From: a virus
Virus record (IMG/VR): IMGVR_UViG_3300030104_005742
Location: 371-50,372 of that record
Direction: 5' to 3' (one strand)
DNA: 50,002 bases
Both the position numbers and the translations under genes were made by a program. The notes beneath the pieces are model-generated. The model was not told where the DNA came from and made no database searches. It saw only the letters and a program-made list of their open reading frames with translations. Below, piece after piece: positions 35,721 to 43,012 of this stretch (position 1 is its first letter; every line of letters begins with the position of its first letter).

Positions 35721-36381
35721 TATTTTAATATGTGGTTATAGAGATTGGTCTTTCAAACTATTTTTAGATGTAAAAGAAACCATTATAGATTATTTCTGTG
35801 TTTATGTCGATGATAAAGAATTATTAGATGAAATGATTGATAAGTACAATCCAAAATATATTTTCTTTATTGGTTGGAGTTGGATTGTAAAACAAAGTAT
35901 AGTTGATGACTATAAATGTATTTGTCTTCATCCATCCCCATTACCAAAGTATAGAGGCGGTTCTCCAATCCAACATCAAATAATAAATGGAGAGAGGGAT
36001 AGTGCAGTTTCATTATTTTTGATGGATGATGGTATAGATACAGGAGACATTCTGTTTCAGAAAAAATTTTCACTTAATGGAAATTTAAATGATATTTACA
36101 ATAGAATAATAGACATAGGTGGTGATGGTGTTATAAAAATTTTAGAGGAAGGTTTTAATCAAGTCAAACAAAATGACAATGAATCAACTTATTTTAAAAG
36201 ACGAACACCGAGTATGAGTGAGATTAATACAGAAGATTTCAATCATTACACAGCCGAAGAATTACATGACAAAATTAGGGCGTTACAATCACCATATCCA
36301 AATGCATACATTAAATGTAAAGATGGTACAAAGTTATTTTTATTAGAGTCAAAAGTAGGGAAAAAACATGAAAACAATTAG
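35713..36381 (+). CDS. N-formyltransferase-like (sugar formyltransferase/FMT fold)
   Basis: A 222-residue enzyme of the formyltetrahydrofolate-dependent transferase fold. HPSPLPKYRGGSPIQ (73-87) and DDGIDTGDI (105-113) are clear signatures, with catalytic His73 and Asp112. The usual catalytic Asn two residues before the His is Cys71, which could alter or abolish activity. Known relatives N-formylate amino sugars in surface glycans or methionyl-tRNA; its position after a deacetylase favours a sugar. Confidence 0.8.
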   Translation: MDNILICGYRDWSFKLFLDVKETIIDYFCVYVDDKELLDEMIDKYNPKYIFFIGWSWIVKQSIVDDYKCICLHPSPLPKYRGGSPIQHQIINGERDSAVSLFLMDDGIDTGDILFQKKFSLNGNLNDIYNRIIDIGGDGVIKILEEGFNQVKQNDNESTYFKRRTPSMSEINTEDFNHYTAEELHDKIRALQSPYPNAYIKCKDGTKLFLLESKVGKKHENN

Positions 36382-37588
36382 TTTTATACAACCAAGTAGA
36401 AACAATCTAAAATACTTAAAGTGGTCTTACAATAGTATTCGTAAGAACTTGGGATACAGGCACGAGATATGTATGGCCGATGACGCTTCAGATGATGGAA
36501 CGTGGATGTGGATGAATAAGATTGCAGATAAAGATAAAAATGTAAAGATACATAGAAACAATGGGTATAAGAGATTAGGACACACGATACTTTACGATAC
36601 ACTTATCAACGACTACGCAACTAATGATATCGTTATGATATATCATGCAGATATGTATGCTTGTCCTAAGATGGATGTGGAAGTTTTAAAACATTTGGAG
36701 AGAGGTAAGGTTGTATCTGCGACAAGAATAGAACCACCACTACATCCAGATGGGCCAGAGAAGGTACTAAAAGACTTCGGTATAGAACCTGAAGAGTTTG
36801 ATGAGTTAGGATTGATAGAATTTTTAGATATAGGAATTGATTACACCAAAAAACCGACTGAAGGGATATTCGCACCTTGGGCTATATACAAAGATGACTT
36901 TCAAGCGATAGGTGGACATGACCCGTTGTACGCTCCACAATCAAAAGAGGACTCTGATATCTTCAATAGGTTTCAATTAGCTGGGTATGAGACAATACAG
37001 ACTTGGAGAGGGTTTGTATATCACATGACTTGTAGGGGTAGTAGATTTAAAGACGGTGCGATGAGGAATCCAGCAGGTCAAGTCTTCATGAAGGGTAGAG
37101 AATCCTCAGAGTGGTTGGCTCAAAATCTTAGGTCAACTCGTAACTTCATTCGTAAGTGGGGACATATGGTAAAACATGATGAGTATCTAAAACCGATAGT
37201 GCCACCAAAATATAAAGTGTATTTCAAAGCTTACAATTGTAATCTAAATTTACTTAGAGAGTTAGAACCTTGGTGTGATAAGATATTCTTAGACTATGGT
37301 TCAGTAGGTAAATATTCAGCTCAATATCGAAAAGAAGAGCAACCTGACACTCAGTTTAATTTAGATGAAAAGATATTCATGTATGGTAATAGTGAAATTA
37401 CAGACCAAGATGCTATAGTGGTAGAGTTTGATTGTGATAAACTCACACCAGATAACTTCCAAATATTAGTAAACTTATCAGAAATAGTTCAAGAAAGCGG
37501 TGAACTCGGTGTTATGGAGTTAGAGATATTTAAATTTCATATAAATTCACTAGAAACATATGAAAAGGAGTTAATAAATGTCGTATAA
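36368..37588 (+). CDS. Glycosyltransferase family 2 with C-terminal extension
   Basis: A 406-residue protein that closes the glycan block. The GT-A domain (1-about 260) has FIQPSRNNLKYLKWSYNSIRK, MADDASDDGTW (first Asp pair) and MIYHADMYACP as the DxD equivalent. Residues after about 300 form an extra domain (KYKVYFKAYNCNLNLLRELEPW) without a recognised family. It overlaps the formyltransferase by 14 bases and the next gene by 11. Confidence 0.83.
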   Translation: MKTISFIQPSRNNLKYLKWSYNSIRKNLGYRHEICMADDASDDGTWMWMNKIADKDKNVKIHRNNGYKRLGHTILYDTLINDYATNDIVMIYHADMYACPKMDVEVLKHLERGKVVSATRIEPPLHPDGPEKVLKDFGIEPEEFDELGLIEFLDIGIDYTKKPTEGIFAPWAIYKDDFQAIGGHDPLYAPQSKEDSDIFNRFQLAGYETIQTWRGFVYHMTCRGSRFKDGAMRNPAGQVFMKGRESSEWLAQNLRSTRNFIRKWGHMVKHDEYLKPIVPPKYKVYFKAYNCNLNLLRELEPWCDKIFLDYGSVGKYSAQYRKEEQPDTQFNLDEKIFMYGNSEITDQDAIVVEFDCDKLTPDNFQILVNLSEIVQESGELGVMELEIFKFHINSLETYEKELINVV

Positions 37589-38072
37589 AGATTTTATAAC
37601 AGAGGTTGATAATTTTCCAATAGATGGTGTTAGTTTTAAAGATATATCACCACTATTATCAGATGAAAAGGTATTTAAAAATGTTATACGAGATATGGGT
37701 GAGAGAGTAAGAATACCAGATTATTGGGTTGGTATAGATGCTCGTGGATTTATATTTGCATCTGCACTATCCATATATTATGGTGGTGGAGTTGTAATGT
37801 GTAGGAAAGAAGGTAAATTACCACCACCTACACGCACTTACGGTTATAATACAGAATACAGTAAAGACGTTTTAGAGTTAAAAGAAGGAAGTGGTGAGGT
37901 TGTTATAGTTGATGATGTGTTAGCAACGGGTGGAACTATACAAATAGTCAATAAGTTAGCAGAAAATGCTGGTTACGATGTGGTTGGTAATATAGTTTTA
38001 ATAGATTTAAAGTATGTACCACGAGTGGAAAACTTTGATTTAAACGTGAGGAGTGTCGTACAATATGAGTAG
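37578..38072 (+). CDS. apt: Adenine phosphoribosyltransferase
   Basis: Converts adenine and PRPP to AMP. The 164-residue protein has DFPxxGxxFKDISPLL-type start (NFPIDGVSFKDISPLL), GIDARGFIFASAL, KLPPPT and the PRPP-binding VVIVDDVLATGGT. Length is close to the bacterial enzyme (about 180). It overlaps a nucleosidase gene that would supply adenine. The ATG follows AAGGAG by 7 bases. Confidence 0.93.
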   Translation: MSYKDFITEVDNFPIDGVSFKDISPLLSDEKVFKNVIRDMGERVRIPDYWVGIDARGFIFASALSIYYGGGVVMCRKEGKLPPPTRTYGYNTEYSKDVLELKEGSGEVVIVDDVLATGGTIQIVNKLAENAGYDVVGNIVLIDLKYVPRVENFDLNVRSVVQYE

Positions 38073-38676
38073 CTATGGTGATATCCAAAAGAAAACATTA
38101 ATAGTTTGTGCTCTTCCTATAGAAACACAAGGTCAACTAGAAGATTATGACGTATTATATACTGGTGTTGGTAAAGTAAATGCTACATTCGCACTTACAC
38201 AAAAGTTTGGTAAACTTGGTAGTTATATTCCATATGATTTGGTTATTAACTATGGGACTGCTGGTTCACAGAGTTGGAAATATAAAAAAGGAGACTTAGT
38301 GGATTGCACACGATTTGTTCAGAGAGATATGGATGTTACCGGTCTTGGTTTCAAATTAGGTCAAACACCATTTGAAGAAGATGTTCCAATCATATTACAA
38401 AGTGAATTAGAGTCATGTAAGTTCAATATATTAAAATATGGTAAAAATGCTTTATGTGGTAGTGGTGATTCTTTTGTGGATGGTGACGAACAATTTGGAA
38501 ACATAGTTGATATGGAAGCTTACGCTTTGGCTAAAGTATGTTATAGATATAATGTTCCATTTATATCATTCAAATATATTACAGATGATGCTGACGGAGA
38601 TGCTGGTAGTGATTGGGAAGAGAATGTAGGAAAAGGTATTGTAAAATTTAAAGAAAAAATATTAAGTTTGGTGTAA
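38065..38676 (+). CDS. MTA/SAH nucleosidase-like (purine nucleosidase)
   Basis: A 203-residue nucleosidase. YTGVGKVNATFAL matches GIGKVNAA of MTA/SAH nucleosidase, INYGTAGSQ the phosphate/ribose loop, and VDMEAYALAKVCYRYNVPFISFKYITDDADG the conserved purine-binding segment with the catalytic Asp. It would cleave SAH or MTA to adenine. I chose the ATG at 38065, 11 bases after GAGGAG, over an in-frame GTG at 38053 that overlaps that site. Confidence 0.85.
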   Translation: MSSYGDIQKKTLIVCALPIETQGQLEDYDVLYTGVGKVNATFALTQKFGKLGSYIPYDLVINYGTAGSQSWKYKKGDLVDCTRFVQRDMDVTGLGFKLGQTPFEEDVPIILQSELESCKFNILKYGKNALCGSGDSFVDGDEQFGNIVDMEAYALAKVCYRYNVPFISFKYITDDADGDAGSDWEENVGKGIVKFKEKILSLV

Positions 38677-38918
38677 TGACGTACTATTTATTATTGAAAG
38701 GTGATACTGAAAAGGATGTAATGTTTGAAACAAATGTTTTAGGAGAAGAAAGTTTTGGAGTGTTTTATCCGTCAATTGGTTTTAACATTATGAGTAAGAT
38801 AATCAATGATAGACCTGAATTACTTGAGGACATTAAAATTCTTGATGACCATAAGACGTCACATACTATTACAGAATTTTTAGACAAGCTGGAAAAATGG
38901 AGAATAAAAAAGGCTTGA
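38676..38918 (+). CDS. Conserved hypothetical protein of marine T4-like phages (80 aa)
   Basis: An 80-residue protein with YYLLLKGDTEKDVMFETNVLGEESFG, a sequence I associate with small conserved proteins of T4-like marine phages; function unknown. It overlaps the nucleosidase stop (taATG) and its end overlaps promoter P3. Confidence 0.75.
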   Translation: MTYYLLLKGDTEKDVMFETNVLGEESFGVFYPSIGFNIMSKIINDRPELLEDIKILDDHKTSHTITEFLDKLEKWRIKKA

Positions 38919-38943
38919 CTTGTATTACTTTTTTTCGTAACTT
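38915..38943 (+). promoter_or_regulatory. Promoter P3, TTGACT-N17-TAACTT
   Basis: TTGACT at 38915-38920 preceded by GC as in the other copies. The -10 is weaker (TAACTT, 38938-38943) at a 17-base spacing. It lies inside the stop region of the preceding gene and ahead of a strong ribosome site (GGGAGG) for the next. Confidence 0.6.
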
Positions 38944-38967
38944 TAACTGTGACATTGGGAGGACTTT

Positions 38968-39141
38968 ATGAAGATTAGAGATTGGGAAGATTATGATTCA
39001 CTAGAAGAGGAACTCGCTATAAGGGAGTCTCGTAGTAAAACTTACAATAAAAAAAAGAAAAAAGGTTATGAAAAGAATGAGGAAAAGAAACGTAATAAAA
39101 AAACTGGTAAATTATGGTCTAATAACCCTAGTAGGGTTTAA
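38968..39141 (+). CDS. Small highly charged protein (57 aa)
   Basis: ATG at 38968, preceded by GGGAGG, runs 57 codons to TAA at 39139-39141. The product starts MKIRDWEDYDSLEEELAIRES and is Lys-rich in its second half. It is the first gene behind P3 and overlaps the next gene by 74 bases in another frame. Unknown function. Confidence 0.6.
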   Translation: MKIRDWEDYDSLEEELAIRESRSKTYNKKKKKGYEKNEEKKRNKKTGKLWSNNPSRV

Positions 39142-39613
39142 TTTATTTGTTGGGTGCGTAAAGTTAGTACCCGACTATAGTGAAGATTACACAATAGATT
39201 TTCAAATAAATTTACCATTAGATAATAATGGTTATTACCATTTGACTTTAGATAGAACAGAGTGGCAAACTTTACATAGAGTTTCAGGCGTCGTGACTGA
39301 TGGATATGATAATTTTGTGGAAGGATTTTGGGTTGAGTGGGAATCTGATTTATATTGGTATCTAGGTGATAATAGTTGTTATGTTGTTCATTATGGGTAT
39401 ACAGACCAATGGGTAAAGGTAGCTTTTGACACGACATATATTGTACCTTTTAGTGGTCTAGAAGTACCAACATCAAATACTATTAGTTATAGTAATTATT
39501 ATGGACAAATTAACAATATGATAGCACCAGTGCTTAGTATGGTCGGTGATACATTAACACTTAAATCTGAATGGTTTGATGGTAAAAGGACTTTTAATAT
39601 TGTACTAGATTAA
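39068..39613 (+). CDS. Predicted lipoprotein (181 aa)
   Basis: An N-terminal basic segment, a hydrophobic stretch (LITLVGFNLFVGC) and a lipobox-like LFVGC near residue 30 indicate a lipoprotein signal. The mature part is rich in Tyr, Trp and Asp with many beta-strand-like blocks and no known domain. It may sit on the host outer membrane after infection; phage lipoproteins of this type can block superinfection, which is a possibility here but not shown. The exact start (39068 or 39077) is uncertain. Confidence 0.7.
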   Translation: MKRMRKRNVIKKLVNYGLITLVGFNLFVGCVKLVPDYSEDYTIDFQINLPLDNNGYYHLTLDRTEWQTLHRVSGVVTDGYDNFVEGFWVEWESDLYWYLGDNSCYVVHYGYTDQWVKVAFDTTYIVPFSGLEVPTSNTISYSNYYGQINNMIAPVLSMVGDTLTLKSEWFDGKRTFNIVLD

Positions 39614-39626
39614 GGAGAAATATACT

Positions 39627-39872
39627 ATGGCTTTATATGTATTATTGAACAGCTTTGATGAGGTAGTTGATGAGATAGATTCAATTACACCTGGTGGGGC
39701 TGAATATTATTTTATGAAACGAAAACAGATGTCAGACACAGAATCATTTTATAAGGTATGGAAAATAAAAACTAAAAAAGAACATAAATTAAATCAAGAA
39801 GCATTTAAAAGAAAACCATCAAGTGAGTGGTGGAATGGAGAAGAGGATTATTTAGACATAGATAAACCATAG
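39627..39872 (+). CDS. Hypothetical protein (81 aa)
   Basis: A soluble 81-residue protein with a start ALYVLLNSFDEVVDEI and EYYFMKRKQMSDTESFYKVWKI. It resembles small uncharacterised proteins of T4-like phages. Ribosome site AAGGAG lies 9 bases upstream. Confidence 0.68.
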   Translation: MALYVLLNSFDEVVDEIDSITPGGAEYYFMKRKQMSDTESFYKVWKIKTKKEHKLNQEAFKRKPSSEWWNGEEDYLDIDKP

Positions 39873-39882
39873 GGGAAAAATA

Positions 39883-40053
39883 GTGGACCTTTTATCGTGG
39901 GTAAAAGGGTTATTAAAGAGAGAGAAGAAAGTTACTTACACGCCATTAAGACAAAAAATAAAACAGTATAATAAAAAAGAACATGAGGAACATTTAAAAC
40001 TCGTAAGAAAACGAGCTAGTATAGAAAAGGATTATTGGAAATATTTTAGATGA
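39883..40053 (+). CDS. Small basic protein (56 aa), GTG start
   Basis: GTG at 39883, 7 bases after a GGGG run, gives 56 codons ending at TGA 40051-40053, which overlaps the next ATG. The product begins MDLLSWVKGLLKREKK and is Lys/Arg-rich with a helical tendency. Unknown function. Confidence 0.55.
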   Translation: MDLLSWVKGLLKREKKVTYTPLRQKIKQYNKKEHEEHLKLVRKRASIEKDYWKYFR

Positions 40054-40259
40054 AAACAGAACGTATACCAGAATTAGAAGACTTGATGGTCGAGATGACC
40101 GAAGAAGCCATTAGTGTTAGATTAGATTATGAGACTAGTGGTAGTAATATGGATAGTGGTAGTATTGTGGCAATACACCACAACAGTCCACTATTAGATA
40201 ATGAAAAAGAGCCGTTAACGGATATAGCGGTCAATATAAAGAGGAAAGAAAATGAGTAG
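40050..40259 (+). CDS. Hypothetical acidic protein (69 aa)
   Basis: A 69-residue acidic protein that begins MKTERIPELEDLMVEMTEEAIS. No family recognised. It overlaps the upstream and downstream genes by 4 and 8 bases. Confidence 0.6.
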   Translation: MKTERIPELEDLMVEMTEEAISVRLDYETSGSNMDSGSIVAIHHNSPLLDNEKEPLTDIAVNIKRKENE

Positions 40260-40470
40260 TGAATTAATATTTATCATAGGTTTCTCAATAGGTGCTTTAA
40301 TTGGAGTAGTCTCAATATCATTATTTGTATCAGTTAGGATAACAGACTTACAGGCTGAAATAAGAGATTTGAGGGTACAGAGGGAGTTATTAAAAGTAGA
40401 GTTAGAAAAACCTCGTGGTAAACCTAAACCAAGAAAAAAAAGATATAGGACACAACCTGTAAGGAAATAG
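40252..40470 (+). CDS. Small membrane protein with coiled coil (72 aa)
   Basis: An N-terminal transmembrane helix (LIFIIGFSIGALIGVVSISLFV) is followed by a heptad-rich helix and a strongly basic tail (RGKPKPRKKR). This is the layout of an inner-membrane spanin or scaffold, but no endolysin is visible in this window to support a lysis role. Confidence 0.62.
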   Translation: MSSELIFIIGFSIGALIGVVSISLFVSVRITDLQAEIRDLRVQRELLKVELEKPRGKPKPRKKRYRTQPVRK

Positions 40471-40471
40471 T

Positions 40472-41050
40472 ATGTCAGACTTATCAGATTTACACGAACA
40501 CGAAAATAGACCAAAGAAGAAGAATCCGTTTAGGTCAAAACCAATACCAAAGAGTAGAATAAAGTGGGCAATAGAGTCTACACTATCTATCAGAGCCGCC
40601 GCAAAATATCTTGGTGTGGCTTATAATACATTTAAAAAATATGCTAAGATGTATGATTTATTTGACCAAAACAAGAATCAGTCTGGTGTTGGTATTACTA
40701 CTAAAGGTAATACAGGATGGGGTATAAAGATACAAGACCTATTTGCAGGTAAACATCCTAACTACCCACATTGGAAGATACAAGAGAGGATCGTAAGAGA
40801 CGGTTATATAGCTCAAGAATGTAGTAATTGTGATTATGATGATTACAGAGAGGCTGATATGAGAGGACCTTATATAATTAATTTCTTAGATGGAGACTCT
40901 ACAAACCATTCATTAGATAACATCGCGTTATTATGTTATAATTGTTTCTTTATAATGAAACCAACAGGTCGTATGTTAAACACACCTAAGAATACTAATC
41001 AAATTCGTAAAAAATTAGAACAAGTATGGGAAGAAAACGATGACGAATAA
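40472..41050 (+). CDS. HTH plus HNH-like protein
   Basis: A 192-residue protein. An HTH-like segment SIRAAAKYLGVAYNTFKKY (around 49-67) is followed by an HNH-like finger: a CSNC pair (around 117-120), FLDGDSTNHSLDNIALLCYNC with the second CxxC. The arrangement resembles HNH-type endonucleases or HNH-derived DNA binders of phages; the first catalytic His is not clear, so it may bind rather than cut. Confidence 0.65.
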   Translation: MSDLSDLHEHENRPKKKNPFRSKPIPKSRIKWAIESTLSIRAAAKYLGVAYNTFKKYAKMYDLFDQNKNQSGVGITTKGNTGWGIKIQDLFAGKHPNYPHWKIQERIVRDGYIAQECSNCDYDDYREADMRGPYIINFLDGDSTNHSLDNIALLCYNCFFIMKPTGRMLNTPKNTNQIRKKLEQVWEENDDE

Positions 41051-41083
41051 CTATTTATATGTAACCAAACTAGGAGACACACA

Positions 41084-41146
41084 ATGTGTACTTGCGAAGA
41101 GTGTTTATGTAAACAATGTAATAGTTGTGGATGTTGTTGCGGATAG
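41084..41146 (+). CDS. Cysteine-rich micropeptide (20 aa)
   Basis: ATG at 41084 lies 7 bases after AGGAG, and TAG is at 41144-41146. Nine of the 20 residues are cysteine (positions 2, 4, 7, 9, 12, 15, 17, 18, 19), forming CxC, CxxC and CCC patterns. It is too short for a known domain; the density of thiols suggests metal binding, like a minimal metallothionein. The strong ribosome site supports translation. Confidence 0.55.
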   Translation: MCTCEECLCKQCNSCGCCCG

Positions 41147-41152
41147 TATATT

Positions 41153-41437
41153 ATGAATCAACAAGATAGAAAAGAATTTGAAATAGTTCATCTCAAGATA
41201 GATGACATGAGACAAGATATAGTCGAACTTAGAAAAGAGATGGATATCGCACATAAGAAGAACGATGAGTCTCTTAGTTTTATAAAAGAAAATTTATTTA
41301 ACCCTCACGAAGGCTTGTGGGCGGAAACGAAGCAAAATTCTCAGTTTAGAGAAGATAGCAAAAAATGGAGGTTTCCAATAGGAGTAGGTTTTATTTCATT
41401 GGTTATTAAAAACATTTGGGATTCAATCACAAGTTAA
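41153..41437 (+). CDS. Coiled-coil protein with C-terminal membrane segment (94 aa)
   Basis: Residues 1-50 form a charged heptad-rich helix (FEIVHLKIDDMRQDIVELRKEMD), and FPIGVGFISLVIKNIWDSI near the end is a probable membrane segment. Similar small phage proteins are hypothetical. It starts 7 bases after the micropeptide stop. Confidence 0.65.
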   Translation: MNQQDRKEFEIVHLKIDDMRQDIVELRKEMDIAHKKNDESLSFIKENLFNPHEGLWAETKQNSQFREDSKKWRFPIGVGFISLVIKNIWDSITS

Positions 41438-41509
41438 AAACGAAATATAGAGGGTTTACGAAAATTTTTTTAACAAGAGGTAATCGTCTCTTCGTTAGTT
41501 AGATATGTT

Positions 41510-41537
41510 GGAATCCTCCGAAATCCTAACGGATTCC
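41510..41537. other. Hairpin in a 170-base gene-free stretch
   Basis: GGAATCC (41510-41516) pairs with GGATTCC (41531-41537) around a 14-base loop that contains its own ATCC/GGAT pair. A smaller AAGAG/CTCTT hairpin lies just upstream (around 41475-41492). The region 41438-41607 is richer in C than the surroundings and has no convincing gene; a structured leader for the next gene is possible. Confidence 0.35.
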
Positions 41538-41607
41538 GAAGGTTGAAAGCCCGAAACTCTCAATCCAATCCCACGATATGACGACCACCTCACAGCGGAG
41601 AAGTCAT

Positions 41608-41745
41608 ATGAGACTAAACACATACCTTAAAAAACTACCCAAATGGAGTGAAATTCAAGAAAGTTTATTTCGGTCACACTTAATATTAGACATTCAATTA
41701 GATAACATAGAGCATGAATATTTTCTTAATAGAGAAAAGCGATGA
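41608..41745 (+). CDS. Small protein (45 aa)
   Basis: ATG at 41608 lies 7 bases after GGAG and the frame ends at TGA 41743-41745, overlapping the next ATG. The product is a mixed-charge helix (MRLNTYLKKLPKWSEIQESLF). Unknown function. Confidence 0.5.
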   Translation: MRLNTYLKKLPKWSEIQESLFRSHLILDIQLDNIEHEYFLNREKR

Positions 41746-42023
41746 AGGGATTTATTTTAATTGGTCTATGGATGATAATGTCGTGTGGTACATATACAAT
41801 AAAGAGTACATACGAACCAAAGATATATACACCAATAGTTGATAGTAGTGGAGAAGAACACAATTATAAAACCAATGAGTCATTACAATTAAATAATGAT
41901 TACGCCCTATATTGTATGAAACATCATCGGTGGGAAGTAATCTCAGTTCGTTATACTCCTACATATATGTCTAAATTAAGAAGAGAAGAATACGTGGTTC
42001 GTAGTCATTCTAAAAATAGCTAA
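41742..42023 (+). CDS. Small predicted lipoprotein (93 aa)
   Basis: MKGFILIGLWMIMSC is a short signal ending in a lipobox-like IMSC, with Cys15 as the lipid-anchored residue. The mature part has no recognised domain. A second lipoprotein within 3 kb suggests a set of envelope-modifying genes. Confidence 0.65.
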   Translation: MKGFILIGLWMIMSCGTYTIKSTYEPKIYTPIVDSSGEEHNYKTNESLQLNNDYALYCMKHHRWEVISVRYTPTYMSKLRREEYVVRSHSKNS

Positions 42024-42063
42024 TATTTATTATTGTTAACAATCAAATCAAGAGGAGATAAAA

Positions 42064-42309
42064 ATGAAATCGATTAAATATATCCTTGTTCTTTTAATTC
42101 TTTCATCATCAGTCTATTCAAGATGTTTACTATGTTCAGTTCCCCCAATCAATGAGTGGAATATACATATGGCGTCTAATGAATACAATGATGAGATAAA
42201 GAAGAAAAAGAAAAAAGGAAAGAAACTCAAAGGTAAAGCCGGTAAAGGTAAAAAAGGTTCTGCTTGGGGTAAATGGAAGTCCAAGTGGAAAAAGAAGAAA
42301 GCAGGTTAG
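42064..42309 (+). CDS. Secreted lysine-rich protein (81 aa)
   Basis: A clear signal peptide (MKSIKYILVLLILSSSVYS, cleavage probably after VYS) is followed by RCLLC and a tail in which roughly half the residues are Lys, interspersed with Gly and Trp (KKKKKKGKKLKGKAGKGKKG). The mature protein would be a short polycation in the periplasm or outside, able to bind LPS, DNA or cell wall. AGAGGAG lies 7 bases upstream of the ATG. Confidence 0.68.
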   Translation: MKSIKYILVLLILSSSVYSRCLLCSVPPINEWNIHMASNEYNDEIKKKKKKGKKLKGKAGKGKKGSAWGKWKSKWKKKKAG

Positions 42310-42312
42310 GCT

Positions 42313-42627
42313 ATGGATAATGTATTTACAAGATTCGTAGGGTGGACAATAGATAAAGGTGCACTAGACCATTGGACAGCATACCATATAGCAGCTGGAT
42401 TATTTATTGCTAAGGTAGCTCAATGGTTAGGTTCTTCTGATTTATGGGCTGTTCTTTGGGTTCTGATAATAGGTATCCTATGGGAAATATTCGAGTATTT
42501 CGTAGAAGGTACTGAAGAAACATATGGTACTGTATCTAAGTGGGCATGGAATACGGCTTCTGATATAGTAGTAGAAGTTGGAGCGGCTTGGTGGATGGTT
42601 TTACCAGCTGGTTCTTTAATTGGATAA
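42313..42627 (+). CDS. Membrane protein (104 aa)
   Basis: A 104-residue protein with two or three hydrophobic helices (YHIAAGLFIAKVAQWL, LWAVLWVLIIGILWEIFEYF, VVEVGAAWWMVL). Conserved-looking polar residues (DHWTAYH, WEIFEYFVEG, NTASDIVVE) lie between them, reminiscent of VanZ/DUF2238-like membrane proteins. A holin role is possible but unproven. Confidence 0.6.
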   Translation: MDNVFTRFVGWTIDKGALDHWTAYHIAAGLFIAKVAQWLGSSDLWAVLWVLIIGILWEIFEYFVEGTEETYGTVSKWAWNTASDIVVEVGAAWWMVLPAGSLIG

Positions 42628-42742
42628 TAATCTGATAATTGATGTCCCCCAAATACATGGAAATATAAATTGGCCTGGTCTGATATTGTTTATTATTATA
42701 CTTGGAATAGGAGTATATGTGGTATGGAGAGAGAAACAATGA
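42620..42742 (+). CDS. Possible micro membrane protein (40 aa), TTG start
   Basis: A frame from TTG at 42620 to TGA at 42740-42742 would encode 40 residues with one transmembrane helix (LILFIIILGIGVYVVW) and a basic end. No ribosome site is clear; translation would depend on coupling to the upstream gene, whose stop it overlaps. Confidence 0.35.
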   Translation: MDNNLIIDVPQIHGNINWPGLILFIIILGIGVYVVWREKQ

Positions 42743-42819
42743 CCGAGTTTGTGATATATTTTTTAGCTTTTATATGTATTTTGGGATGGATATCTCACTT
42801 TCATCCTTACAATAGATGA
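42739..42819 (+). CDS. Micro membrane protein (26 aa)
   Basis: ATG at 42739 overlaps the previous stop (ATGA), with GGAGAGAG upstream. The 26 residues are one transmembrane helix (FVIYFLAFICILGWI) with a short tail. It is the last gene before the gene-free region. Confidence 0.45.
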   Translation: MTEFVIYFLAFICILGWISHFHPYNR

Positions 42820-42987
42820 TATACTAAATAAAAAAGTAGTCCCCACGATGGGGAATAATGTAACAGACACTATTTGATACTGTATTCCCCATTCCCCCCT
42901 CATTAACCACTATTACCCACCTTTTGATATATATTCACCCGGAGCATTCCAAAAAATACTATATTTCAATCTTAATTTTATATAGTC

Positions 42988-43012
42988 CGTGTCTGCCGCA
43001 CGATTTTTTTTT
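42988..43012 (+). terminator. Rho-independent terminator
   Basis: CGTGT (42988-42992) pairs with GCACG (42998-43002) around a five-base loop, and a run of nine T follows (43004-43012). It would end plus-strand transcripts coming from the small-protein block. Confidence 0.7.

Noticed and set aside
9060-37588. Complete Wzy-type O-antigen or capsule cluster from a host chromosome
   Set aside because: No flippase, polymerase, chain-length regulator or initiating transferase is present, and phage replication and accessory genes flank it on both sides in the same overlapping style.
41438-41607. tRNA or riboswitch in the hairpin-rich gap
   Set aside because: No T-loop or anticodon-arm pattern on either strand and no known riboswitch core that I can recognise.
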